Below, piece by piece: positions 10,583 through 20,870 of a stretch of DNA of 64,000 nt. The stretch covers positions 2,631,001 through 2,695,000 of the forward strand of contig WPIO01000018.1 of assembly GCA_009760855.2 (NCBI GenBank), in the 5' to 3' direction. A program made the translations under genes and the position numbers. Position 1 is the stretch's first letter. Every line of letters starts with the position of its first letter. The notes under the pieces were generated by a model that was not told where the DNA came from, made no database searches, and saw only the letters and a list, made by a program, of their open reading frames with translations. This DNA comes from Cristatella mucedo (lineage: Eukaryota > Bryozoa > Phylactolaemata > Cristatellidae).

Positions 10583-10617
10583 TGCTCTCACGTAAAGGAG
10601 TCCGTCCAATCTACCCC

Positions 10618-11350
10618 TCAAACGGTTGAGCGAAACGGACTCAGTCGAAGCGGCGAAGCTTGGCGCGGCGGCGACGGCGGTGGCGGCCGCGTCGAGTCAG
10701 TGTGAGCGAAGTGCGAGGCTACGGTCAGCCTTTCGCCCGTCGCCACCAAAGAGAACACTGGCGGCCGAGCACACGTGGGCGGCCACGCTCCGACATCGTG
10801 GCGTCTGTGGCGGGAAAATGGCGTCGGCGAAGCGAGATCGCGCTCTTCGCCCCACTCGCCGGAAACGGCGGCGCCGAGAGCCCGCTCCTCCCGCCAGCAG
10901 CGGGAGCGGGAGCGGCGCGCGGAATCTCCAGTCGCCACTCCCGCGCACTCGCGCACGAATTGGTCGGCGGGCGATTGCGGCGAGAAGAACATAAGGGAGT
11001 TCCCAGAAATGACCGCCGGGGCGGCCAGCAGCCGCCGCGCCCCGGCTGCTGGCCGTCGCGGCGCCGTTTCCGTTTCTCGATATGCCATCGAGCGGCCGGC
11101 GAGCGGTCTCCGAGAAGCTGGAGCAGTCGGCTTCTGCGAAGCAGACGAGAAACGTCCGCTACGTGCTGCAGCCGCTTTTGCACCCAAGTGCTTTGCAGCC
11201 GACTCGGCGCCGTTACGAGCGCCGCAGCGTCCAGGTCGAGGCCAACGCGAGAAATCCGGTACCGGTGGGCGAAGCTGCCGCCTCGGTATGCAACAGCACG
11301 CAGATGCGCCGATGGCAGTAGAGAGCGGCAGGGCTGCAGAACGCCTTAGG
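10618..11350. other. CpG-rich island, no gene recognised
   Basis: Dense GCGGCG and CGCCGG motifs. Long Arg/Ala/Pro-rich frames open on both strands but show no conserved domain and are expected from base composition. It may be an unmethylated island or a remnant of a GC-rich first exon. Confidence 0.35.
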
Positions 11351-11714
11351 CGCCCAAGTCCAACAACAAGTCTGCGCTGATAATTTCGCTGTGCGGTTGC
11401 CTGTACGGTTGCCGCGTAGATGCTTGAGTGCGCAGCTGCCGCTCTGTCGAGGCCCGCAGTATAACTGCCCGACTGTCACACAGGCGTGCGAGTTTCGCTT
11501 CTCATGCTGCCTGACGAGATTACGACGCAGCCATTACCCAAGCGTCGCAATCCAGAAGCCACCAAAAATTACGAGACAGGCGTCTTCTAGCCGATAAGGC
11601 ATTCCCATGACACGACGACATTTAAAAAGAAGCTTAAAACGCACCTGTTTATTACAGAATTTTGCGGGTCTTTGTGGTTCGTCCTTGGCGTGCACCTGCA
11701 CCTACTTGCGCTAT

Positions 11715-11927
11715 GCCTGCTGCCTGCTGCCTGCTGCCTGCTGCCTGCTGCCTGCTGCCTGCTGCCTGCTGCCTGCTGCCTGCTGCCTGCTGCCTGCTGC
11801 CTGCTGCCTGCTGCCTGCTGCCTGCTGCCTGCTGCCTGCTGCCTGCTGCCTGCTGCCTGCTGCCTGCTGCCTGCTGCCTGCTGCCTGCTGCCTGCTGCCT
11901 GCTGCCTGCTGCCTGCTGCCTGCTGCT
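11715..11927. repeat. 7-bp minisatellite (GCTGCCT)n
   Basis: About 30 nearly perfect copies of GCTGCCT. A 7-bp unit is open in all frames, so the Leu/Pro/Ala/Cys-rich and Gln-rich translations are artefacts. Confidence 0.97.
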
Positions 11928-11979
11928 GTTTACCGCCAAGCACTGGGTAATGATTTACATGCAGCATCTGTAAAGCGCC

Positions 11980-11981
<2 letters not shown>

Positions 11982-12066
<85 letters not shown>
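11982..12066. repeat. (GA)n microsatellite
   Basis: About 85 bp of GA, located exactly where the LINE-A tail normally has AGAAAGAGATTGAG. Confidence 0.97.
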
Positions 12067-12069
<3 letters not shown>

Positions 12070-12561
12070 CAGTTCTCTGAGGGCGCTACACAAATATATC
12101 GTTATTCATTAGTTCAGCGTTTCGGCATGCGAATTATTTTTTCGGCCGAAAGCATTCGGAGAGAAAGTCGCGTTACGCGGCTGCTACGTATCGCGGGGCA
12201 CGAACTGAACGTGGTCGATCGACTCTGCTTGTTCAAGCAGTGCACGGTCCAGGAAGCTGGATTTAATCCGATAAAAAATATCTGCCAAAGTATAAGTTAC
12301 TTAAAAAATAAACGTCGGAATGCCATGTCAGCCGCCACGGTAGCCTGGAGATTATTTGCCATTCCTGAATTACAACGATTAGGAACCGATGCTACATCTC
12401 CGACTCTGGTAAGGTGGCAGCATGCGGTAAGTTGATGCAATAGTTCGTATCTACGCGCTCTACGATAGGTTTTTTAATGCTTCGTTCCACTCGTTCCACT
12501 CTGTGGCTATGAAATACATACAGGTAGACGGCTCTCCGACTTGGACATGGGCTCGCTATTT

Positions 12562-12745
12562 CAAGGCTTACTTAACAGCCTTTTATGTATAGCGACAGAA
12601 GAGCCTTAAAGGCTATCACCACCGCTTGCAGCAGCAGCAGCAGCGAAAAAGGATCGCCCATCACAGGATTCGAAACCACGACCTCGGGACCGAGGTTGTG
12701 AAAAGCTACCACCTCACCTGGTGAGCCATAACGGCTGACTAGGCG
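12562..12745 (-). mobile_element. SINE-B
   Basis: Reverse complement of the SINE-B order: GGTGAGCCATAACGGC head region near 12720, GGATTCGAAACCACGACCTC (B box in antisense) near 12668, and the tail CTTTTATGTATAGCGACAGA near 12580. A CAG run lies at about 12630. Confidence 0.65.
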
Positions 12746-13623
12746 TGGGCGTTCTTTGTTGTTGCCGTGTTCTGCTACCGTCGGCACGCTGTCGTGCATT
12801 GAGGCAGCATTTGCGGCTCGCTGGCAATATTTTGAGGCGCCAGCGTCATCAATATGCATCATGCGTCCCATTAAGCGGGCTGCCATTGTGGCTCAAAGAG
12901 TTGAGTGTGCAGAAGCCGCTGCTGCAGAGCGTTCGTAATGATGGAAGCCCAAAGATAAAAAAAAAAAAGTCTCCATCCCGAAGCTGTACAGCTCGCCGCA
13001 AGAGAAGCAATGACGCATACCTGCTGATGTGCACAGCGTCATGCTCAGATGGGCAAGCGACCGATCCTCAAGTATCTCGCTAAGACCAACGAGCAAAAGT
13101 GGGCAGCAATCGGGAATATCGGGGCCGTCGATTAGCGAGAGGCCACGAGGTAGTGACGTGTGCACTGGAGCACGCGCTCGGGCAAGCGCGAAAAGCCTAC
13201 CGCCAGCCCTGCCCCCTCGCAGGGACGATAGGTTTCACTGGGCCGCTGGGAAATGCCAAGCAGGACGGATTGGTTCGTCTTGAGTCAGACGAGAGTGAGC
13301 TGAAATGACGCTAAGTCGGTTCGGCTGGCGACGTGTCGTCCAGACTCGGTGTTGGTCGAGTTCCAGACTTTCGGTCTGAAACGCGAGCCGAAAGCCGGTC
13401 GCCAAAAGATCTCGGCGCAGCCAGCGCGACGGACAGGAAGCGATCGAAGCCGAGAAGCACGCGGTGCGAGAGAGCAAAGAAGGCAAAGAAGGCAAGAAGC
13501 TCGAATAGGTGTAGGCTGGTGTTGTAAGCGAGTGATATGAGCCACGGGTGCCTACAGGTCAGAGGGAGGATCTTACAGCTGATTCCCTGCTTGATGTTGA
13601 GACAGTGAAGCTTAAACAGAAGT

Positions 13624-13695
<72 letters not shown>

Positions 13696-14204
13696 GTGAC
13701 AGCTGCTCCGTTGACGCAACACTTGCTTCAAGAGCTGCGGAGTTTTTCGCATCAGTTGCAGACGATTAATGGAACAGGCCAGGAGTCAGGAAAAAAAGAT
13801 TATTTCTGTAACTCGGACGCGATTTCACAGACGCGTGAGCTAGTTTGGCTGCCACACTACGGCTAGTGGTTCCTTCCTGAACCGCGACGTTTGTGGTCTG
13901 TCGAGTCACGTGATTCGCGGCGCCCTTCCGCCACCCCGTCCTGCCAAATCGCACCGTTCCGGTGCTGCTGGCAGCTATCGTCAAACTTGTTGGCTCACTA
14001 CACTGACTCGCAATGCCGAGAGAGGTGTCAGACGCTGCCGTGAAATCATTCACCAGTCAATGGTCGAGAAAACTACTATGTTAAATAAAGTAGCCAACAA
14101 ACGGAACGTGGATCATAGCAAATACGGACAAAGGAATAAGGGACATACAGGTTCAATATATGGCAGTCCTAAATGATTACTATTGGCTGAGCAAGCCATC
14201 ATGC
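12746..14204. other. No gene recognised; contains a (GT)n microsatellite
   Basis: A 71-bp GT run at 13624-13694 and an A-run at 12957-12967. Open frames near 13100-13520 (Arg/Ser-rich) and 13910-14176 match nothing I recognise. Confidence 0.4.
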
Positions 14205-14275
14205 ATAATAATAATAATAATGCATTTCATAAAGCCCCCTCAGAGAACAGCTTAACTTGAAACGAAAGACATGAG
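14205..14275 (-). repeat. LINE-A tail fragment
   Basis: ATAATAATAATAATAATGCA, then TTTCATAAAGCCCCCTCAGA and GAACAGCTTAAC, is the inverted LINE-A tail with its ATT repeat. Confidence 0.6.
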
Positions 14276-14519
14276 CTTCACTGGTGTCTTTAGTGCCGAG
14301 TCGTGAAGTGTGGCAAGAAGCATTTTACAGTCATATATTTCGTTGTACAGCTAGGTTTCATTAGCGTCTGAATAATAGAATCCATCCAAGATCTAGACAT
14401 TGCTGGTGAAGTTTGGTCTAGTCAATGACTTCAAAAGCTTATCAGCCTCGAACAAAAACCAAATTTGGCATAAAGATCTGCGAGCCGGGATGACCTATTT
14501 TTAATTTATTGTCAGAGAT

Positions 14520-14965
14520 AGTCTATTCTGTCCTTCATTACTCTTGAAATATTCTCCTCTGCCGTGAGACTAACATCTTGAAAGAGAGTTCACCAGGTAT
14601 CTGTGTCCTTTTGCAGATTCTTCATTCAATTGCATCTCCCCATAATTCACTTTTCCTTTTGTCATCTAGTAGTGATTCATGGCAAGGTCTCCTCAAAGTC
14701 TTGAAAACTCAGGTCTCAAGAAATCGGATGTGCAAAGAGGCGTGTTTGAATATAATCTTTGGATCGTTCAGTCTTTTCTGAACTTTGTCAATCTCCCGTA
14801 AGAAGCAGTACCAAACTGGAAACAGAGCAAAAAAGTTAAAGTTCGAGATACAATGCAGGAGACTGTCAGCTTCACTTCTTGTTTCAAGTGTTCTACTTGC
14901 GTCCTCAGACAGCATGCCAACATGGTTAGTGGCATCATGCACAGTGTCAGCACCCGTAATAATAC
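14520..14965 (-). pseudogene. Second hAT (ZMYM1-like) transposase fragment
   Basis: The minus-strand frame from about 14890 down reads ETRSEADSLLHCISNFNFFA, then REIDKVQKRLNDPKI. This matches the interdomain block of ZMYM1-like hAT transposases and the equivalent segment at 1590-1740 (ENRSDAVQLLSGIISCNFIF, DRVQKFL). The downstream part continues in another frame (LETLRRPCHESLLDDKRKSE). Only the middle of the transposase is present, with stops. A LINE-A 3' end lies immediately on its upstream side at 14966. Confidence 0.65.
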
Positions 14966-15440
14966 TAATAATAACGCACATGATAAAGCGTCCCCAGAGA
15001 ACTCAATTTCTTTCTAGGCGCTTTACATTTGCTGCAAAGGAAACATGATCGGATTGTTATTGGTAACATGTTCGATAAACAACAAGAATAACGTGGTTAG
15101 GGATGACAAGCACTTGGTCAGTTTGCAAATGTGGTTAGTGGCAGCATGCTGTGCATTGTCCTACGCATAAGCACATGTAGGAAGAATCACAAGGACGCAC
15201 TAAGTGCTGTCCTAAATAGGTGTGCTTTTAATTTCTTTGAAATTTTTGTCAAGTCAGAATGCCGTGACGGAAGTTGAAAGTGAGTTCCAAGCTTTGGGAG
15301 CATACGAACTAAAGGCACGGTTTCCAAAGGATTTGAGGTTTGTACGAGGTATAGGTAAACAGTTGGATTCCGAAAAGCTGGCGGTACGATGCCTGGTGGG
15401 GCAGTAGATCTGATAGGTAGATAGGCTGGAGCAAAAAATG
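14966..15440 (-). mobile_element. LINE-A, 5'-truncated copy
   Basis: Inverted tail (AATAATACTAATAATAACGC, CCAGAGAACTCAATTTCTTT), the 3' UTR with GCAGCATGCTGTGCATTGTC, and a C-terminal frame with FRKSNCLPIPRTNLKSFGNR-like sequence near 15340. Frameshifts break it. Confidence 0.75.
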
Positions 15441-15705
15441 AACCCTGTAAGCACATCAAGGACGAATCACATGAACTCACTAAATGCTGTGATAAATAGA
15501 TGCCTTTTTAGTTTCTTTTTAAATGTGGTCAAGTCAGGAGATGTTGTGCCGCCAGTCGGAAGCGAGTTTCAGGCTTTGGGAGCGTACGAATTAAAGGTGG
15601 GGTCTCCAAAGAATTTGATGTTCGTGGTTCGTGCGAGGTAAACGACTAGATTCCAAAAAGCTGGGTGGTGCGATGCTTAGCCTGGTGAGGAAGTAGATTG
15701 GATAG
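15441..15705 (-). mobile_element. LINE-A, second copy in tandem
   Basis: Directly after the previous copy the family restarts at TCAAGGACGAATCACATGAA and runs again through GGTCAAGTCAGGAGATGTTG to CTGGTGAGGAAGTAGATTGG. It lacks the terminal ATT tail, so it is either a tandem duplicate or an older copy into which the neighbour inserted. Confidence 0.65.
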
Positions 15706-17750
15706 TCCGGCTGGTCCCGTTCCTTCAACCGTGCAACCCTCACTGGTTCGGGTAGCTGTGCAACACCTGCAATGTGCAGAGACTAGCAACAAGCCAACGA
15801 TGAAAACACAGCACTCGCTCATCTGCAATCAGCGCTAATAAAAAACCGTATTAGTTAACGCACAGCTATAGCCTGTATTTTACGGCTGACACACGCAGGT
15901 GACTTCCAGTAATACTCAAGCAATACAGCCTACTCGCTATTAGGCTGACAGCAGTTCACGCTCAGCGCTAGACTTATTTTCCGGTAGACCGCTGCTCATG
16001 GAGGGCAAGTGTGGTCAGACAGAAGAGCTTTATATCGTAGCCAGATTATACGTCACACAATAACCCTAATTGAACATAATTTTGAAAATGGTGCTTATAA
16101 GTCTCGGTTTCTCGCGGCTATCTCATACTCGATCCATTTCAGCGGCAAAGCTCAAAGTTCCTAACATAATTCATAATCTCGGGGCATTATAGCAACACTG
16201 CATGGACCGGATGAGCTCTGGCGTGTGTGACAGGCTGTTACAGCCAGTTAAACGTAGCGTGCATGGTCTAATAGTGTGTCGGTGCTCAGCCACGGCATGC
16301 TGACACGCCCTTGACGCGAAGCAGCCCGCCTGTGGCAGGCAGGATGGGGGCAAGCAGGCTGGATGAGCAGTTGGGACGCGGACGGAGGGATGAACGGCCG
16401 TACGCTTATTGCACTGCGAGCATTAGCCAAATATGCTGTGGTTGAAGACCCCCTCGGTGTTTCCGTGTCGTCTCGCGTGTGCCTCTAGAGCGTCAAGCTA
16501 CGGCTTGGTCAAAGTCTGTAAACATGCTTAGCTGACTCAGTCAGAAATGGTAAGCAAGTTCATTGAAACAAGGAACTGCTAGAAATCAAGATTGGTATTA
16601 ACACATAAAAAGTTTAAAAAATATGCACAGTCCAGTTTGCTTTTGGCGTCCCTTGGCCTTGGCGCCCGGTGACATCAGTCACCCGCCCCCCCATCACTAC
16701 ACTTCTGACGAGATAGAGCATGGAATCTAGGGAATGCTCAGCCAGATTAGCGACGACACAGGAACAAAAGCCCGATATTTTAAGGAAGCATTATAAAGGC
16801 TGAGTTGGGGTCACCCCTTTTCTTGCAACGATTCTCTGCCGCTGAGGAATACCACGGTCACAAGCAAGCGAGATCATAGATGAACTTCCGAAGCTGTGCA
16901 GGGCTCTTCGCTAGAACAGTGTAGTTTTAGTTTCCATCCTCTAGCTCTATCTTCTATCCTCTAGGCTGAGCACAGAAGCTGCTGTGCATTTCCAGTGGAT
17001 TGAAAGTAAATCGACGGTTTGGTTTTTTCATACGATATTGAAAAAAAAGAGAAATCTTCTACCATTGCTGGAACTGACATCGTGTCAGATGCAGTACTTT
17101 CTAACACCCAAAAAAGACGGGAATTGAAATGCATGGTTCTTGTGGTCTTGTGGTGCTATCGTGGGATTATGATTTTATGGGTTTATGGTTTATTTAGGTT
17201 TATGGTTTGAGGAGTTTATGTTTTATGGAGGTTGAGTCACGGCCTGCAGAGAAGAGGCAGTGGGAAAGTTGGGGGAGGGGCAAGAGAGGCCAGTCGTGAG
17301 GTCTGCTCTGCTCTGCCCAAATACAAAGTTGTTCGAGGACGCTCAGTGATTCCGTGCAGCAGCGTGCTGCTTGCTGGTGGAACGTCAAACTACAGACGTC
17401 TCTTATCGGTATTCGAGCAAGCTGTTCAACCTCATGGACTAGCGGCACATCATCAGTCCACATGCCAATCAGCCGGTTGTCGCGCATGTGTTCGTATAGT
17501 CACTGAGATCATTGCTCTAGGGCAGTCCTGATCTTCCACCAGTATCTGATTGCTGGTTTCATGTACACTTTGAGGCTAAATAGCTTTGAATTCCTAGCCT
17601 TTTTATCACACGAGCTTCAAACGGTCTAATCACAGTACTTTTGGCGATGATATTTTTGAATTAGTCTTGGCTTCACCGGGTCGTTCGGCCCTACGGGTCT
17701 ACCAAAGTGCACCTTACGAGTTCTGATTTAGTCTGATCTTACTTGAATGG
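15706..17750. other. No gene recognised
   Basis: About 2 kb without a convincing exon or repeat. A short GTTTATGG-rich stretch lies at 17165-17230. Small open frames look random. Confidence 0.4.
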
Positions 17751-17754
17751 ACAC

Positions 17755-18485
17755 TTTTGACCAGAGGCCTACATGCGACTAGCGGTTCGTGGACTCTCGT
17801 CTTGACTTCTGTAACTCACTGCTTGCTGGCCTACCCGCATGAGCGATCAGGCGATTGCAGCTTGTGCAAAACTCTGCAGCTAGGCTTGTCTGTCGTCAGC
17901 GTCGCAGTTGCCACATCACACCACTTCTCGCCGACCTGCACTGGCTGTCAGTCAAGCAACGGATCGACTTCAAGGTTTTGTCACTCACTTTTAGGTCACT
18001 TTATTCTTTGGTTCCAGCCTATCTCTCAGATCTACTCCCCCACCAGGCCAAGCATCGTACCACCAGCTTTTCGGAATCAAGCAGTTTACCATTACCCCGG
18101 ACAAACCTCAAATCCTTTGGAGACCGTGCATTTAGTTCGTATGCTCCCAAAGCCTGGAACTCACTCCTGACCTGCGTCACTACATCCCCTGACTTGACCA
18201 CACTTAAAAAGAACTTAAAAACACACTTATTTAGGACAGCATTTAGTGGGTCCCTGTGATTTGTCCTACGAGTGCTTATGCGTGCTGACACCGTGCATGC
18301 TGCCACTAACCACAGCTGATCCTGTGCATGTCACCCCTAACCATGCTATTCATGTTTTTTATCAAGCATATTTACTCACCATTCAATCGCGTTTCACTTT
18401 GCAGCATATGTAAAGTGCCTACAAAGTAAATTGAGTTCTCTGAGGGCACTTTAACAAGTGCATTATTATTCTTATTAATACTATT
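17755..18485 (+). mobile_element. LINE-A, 5'-truncated copy with the longest intact C-terminus
   Basis: From 17855 to 18259 one uninterrupted frame gives LQLVQNSAARLVCRQRRSCH, ITPLLADLHWLSVKQRIDFK, LFRTAFSGSL and a stop. The remainder before it is frameshifted (SRLDFCNSLLAGLP region). The 3' UTR contains the GACACCGTGCATGCTGCCAC block and the tail AAGTAAATTGAGTTCTCTGA followed by ATTATTATTC. It is one of the better preserved copies and useful for a consensus. Confidence 0.85.
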
Positions 18486-18564
18486 TCGAAATCTCCACAA
18501 GCTTCAATGAAGAACAGTGGCTACGCGCCAGGATGAGAGAGATACAGGCGTGCCTCTCATCGGT

Positions 18565-18785
18565 TAACTCAGAATTTTATTTACCGCCAGCAATCTGTGT
18601 ACATTCCTATGGCAATCAGTCATTGCAGTATAGAGCGTCTGCTCACACTGTTAATCTCTGTTGAACATCTTTTGCCCACGCCCAACCAACATCTGCCATT
18701 CGATACTGCTTGCCTCTCTGGAAGCGTGGCTCGCAATAAGAAGCGAAAGCGCAGAAGTCTAATAGCTCCCTCGGCTTACGAAACG
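18565..18785. repeat. Dispersed repeat R4, copy 1
   Basis: CACGCCCAACCAACATCTGC and CTGGAAGCGTGGCTCGCAAT align with 41465-41680 (GCTCGATCAGCATCTGCCAT, TGTCTGGTAGCTCGCCTCGC), with shared order and spacing over about 210 bp. Nature unknown. It lies just downstream of the Axin-like duplicate. Confidence 0.5.
18576..18581 (-). promoter_or_regulatory. Possible polyadenylation signal of the Axin-like locus
   Basis: AATAAA on the minus strand, about 195 bases past the stop codon of the Axin-like frame. A six-base match is weak evidence by itself. Confidence 0.25.
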
Positions 18786-19480
18786 TGACATCGATGCACT
18801 GCACAGCAACACGAGCATTGCTCACATAAAGCAGATGCCGGGGCTCGCTGATGAGCCGGCTGCTGCTGCTGCTGGATGCTATTCACTGCCCAGCTGCCTT
18901 GCTCTGCGCCGTTGAGCCTTTTCTTTCTCTGGAGCTGCCCCAGTTCTGCGTTGGACACCGTCGACTGCTCAGTAGCAAAAGTGCCTCTTGCTGGCATCGT
19001 CTGCTTCGCGCCTCTTCCCCAGTGCGGCTGCTGCCCTCCACCAGATGTGGCAGTGGTCCCGTTCGGCAGGCCGGGCTCGGCCATTGGCCTGGGCAAGGCA
19101 GTTGTTGCAGCTGAGGCTGCACCTGACTTGGTCCATGTAGCAGAGCAGCGTAAGGCTCCATGAGCATCCTGCTGCTGTGGCGGCAAGTGTGGCGACTTGG
19201 ACCGCGAGTGCCAGCCCGACTTCTTCCATTTGCGTTTGTAGTGCTTGTCGAGAATGCCCGGCACATCGTCGTCGCCATCGTCGTCTATGGTGGCACCTTT
19301 GGCGTGTCTAGCACCCCTGCCGTCATCCTGCTGCTGCTGCTGCTGCTGCATGGTGAGCAGCAGCTGGTTGAGACTGCCCGCACGATGGTGGTGACCACCC
19401 AGCGGTGCGATCGCCCCCACCATGACGGTGCCCGTGTGCACACCTCTAGCAAGGCTTGAGCCTTCGTCGGTGGCCTTGCT

Positions 19481-19898
19481 CTGCAACCGACAATGGCGAG
19501 CAGGTCTTGTGCTTTGCCAAGATGCTGCTGTTCATGCAACGGTAGCCAGAAAGCATGGCGCGAGTTGTGCAAGATCGGCACGCTGCAGCAGCTGCTGCAC
19601 TCGACAGAAGAGATGGGGCGCAGCAGCATAGCTTGCTCTTTGGGCTGTTTGCCAACGGACGGTGTGGGACCCAGCTGGAGACCAAAAATGACGATTCGGG
19701 CAACTGGAGTCAAGGATCAGGAAGCAGCAACAGAGCTTCTTTGGCAGATCAGGGACATGAATAAAGACCGGCCGAGGGGTGTAAACCGGTTATGCCATTG
19801 GCTCGAGTGAAGTAGCAGCTGAGTTCTAGCTCAGGTCAGGGGGAAAGGGCTGACACGGCCGTGCTGCAAAGGGTCTTGTCTACATCAAGAACAATCAC
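19481..19898 (-). other. Duplicated Axin intron 4
   Basis: TGCCATTGGCTCGAGTGAAG, AGCTCAGGTCAGGGGGAAAG and CTGGAGACCAAAAATGACGA match Axin intron 4 at 48470-48535 and 48062-48100. This copy lacks the LINE-B that interrupts the Axin intron. Confidence 0.8.
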
Positions 19899-20028
19899 CT
19901 CATGGCAGGTTTTGAGCCACGTGTGGACCAATTGTATGTGCTTGTCGTCGTCCTTTTGTCGTCGTACGGTGACCTGATGGTGCTGCTTGACGACCTCTGG
20001 AGACTTGGCTGGCTCTTTCTCGTCTATT

Positions 20029-20349
20029 GGTAAGACCTCCGGGATGCACTCGGATAGCATGGTGAGGCGGCTAGTGGTGCCACGCCTATTCTGCTGCGAC
20101 TTGGAAAGCGATTGCTGTCCCGACTTTCCCCAGATGCGCTCACAGTGCCTGTCGAGGATGCCCTGCGCATCACTGTCATCGTCCCGTATAGGTAAGACCT
20201 CGAGGATGCACTCGGGTAGCATGGTGAGGCGGCTAGTGGTGCCACGCCTATTCTGCTGCGACTTGGAAAGCGATTGCTGTCCCGACTTTCCCCAGATGCG
20301 CTCACAGTGCCTGTCGAGGATGCCCTGCGCATCACTGTCATCGTCCCGG
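20029..20349 (-). repeat. In-frame 162-bp tandem repeat encoding a beta-catenin-binding motif
   Basis: GGTAAGACCT begins at 20029 and again at 20191, a period of 162 bp (54 codons). The two units differ at three bases by hand count, all in the spacer and giving two amino-acid changes (P/S and L/P). The part encoding DDDSDAQGILDRHCERIW is identical. Confidence 0.9.
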
Positions 20350-20564
20350 GCGGTGGCCACGGCCTGTCTTAGGCTTCGGCTAGCACACTGCTGCTGCTGC
20401 AAAGCAGCATGTCCATCACTGCTGCCGGCACCAGGATGGTGCTGCTGCACGGCAAGCATTTCTGTACAGCGATTGCGCTCGTCCAGGACAGCATGGAGGC
20501 GTTGGGTGAGGATCTCACTAAACTTTGCTGGGTCGGTCTCAGCTAGTCTGTAGTTCCTATTGTG

Positions 20565-20870
20565 CTGGAACGTGCAAGGAGAAGCCGTCAAGGCCACAGG
20601 GACAGCCCTGATGTTGGCAAGGAGACGAGTTGCTGCAGCAACCTGCACAAACAAACTAACGTCATGAGCAGCAAGCTATCAGGGACTGTCAGTGAGTACA
20701 CTTTGCTGCGAGTGCAAGCAGTCCACCCTTCATGTTAGAATGCCATCTTGATTAATGATCCACTAGAGGGAGGACAATATAAACACAGGAATGTGCTCAT
20801 GCAGCAGCTGGCCTCTGGGTGGACGGCGTAGGAACAACAACCAGGTTCAACGTGGCCAAGAGTCAGCAGC
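20565..20870 (-). other. Duplicated Axin intron 3 sequence
   Basis: TGATCCACTAGAGGGAGGAC with the preceding GCCATCTTGATTAA matches TGATCCAATAGAGGGGGAGG at about 48876 in Axin intron 3, and GTTGCTGCAGCAACCT matches CATTGCTGCAGCCTTA. The duplicate therefore extends upstream of the exon-4-like block. The hairpin present in the Axin intron is absent here. Confidence 0.65.

Larger units (their letters stand above)
11590..12110 (+). mobile_element. LINE-A 3' end expanded by a minisatellite and a GA microsatellite
   Basis: GACATTTAAAAAGAAGCTTA with AAACGCACCTGTTTATTAC is the end of the LINE-A frame (FKKKLKTHLF). TTTGTGGTTCGTCCTTGGCG is its 3' UTR. The UTR then dissolves into a 7-bp minisatellite, resumes at GCAGCATCTGTAAAGCGCCG, expands again as (GA)n within the terminal hairpin, and closes with TTCAGTTCTCTGAGGGCGCT. 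Confidence 0.75.
18776..20564 (-). pseudogene. Axin-like partial duplicate with multiplied beta-catenin-binding motifs; possibly still coding
   Basis: Seen: two blocks homologous to Axin exons 4 and 5. Block 1 (19899-20564) starts after a TTGCACGTTCCAG acceptor, encodes 222 codons and ends at a GAG|GTGATT donor. Block 2 (18776-19480) starts after GTCGGTTGCAG and is open for 234 residues to a stop. Both junctions are phase 0, as in Axin. Block 1 holds a GSK3-binding helix (ETDPAKFSEILTQRLHAVLD), two tandem copies of DAQGILDRHCERIWGKSG, then a degraded second GSK3-helix end. Block 2 holds a third motif (PGILDKHYKRKWKKSG) and, near its end, QPAHQRAPAS from the Axin exon 7 linker, so exon 6 and most of exon 5 are deleted. 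RGS and DIX are absent. Intron sequence is duplicated too, so it is not a retrocopy. Inferred: a small Wnt-pathway scaffold or decoy, or a pseudogene. No promoter or first exon is seen; the frame also has an upstream ATG at 20654. Confidence 0.6.

Noticed and set aside
11607-12093. Leu/Pro/Ala/Cys and Gln-rich frames over the 7-bp repeat; briefly considered as a CRISPR-like array
   Set aside because: Continuous 7-bp units with no spacers; a minisatellite in a eukaryotic genome. All frames are open because the unit lacks stops.
18776-20564. Axin-like locus as a processed retrocopy
   Set aside because: Intron 3 and intron 4 sequences are present in the duplicate, so it arose at the DNA level.
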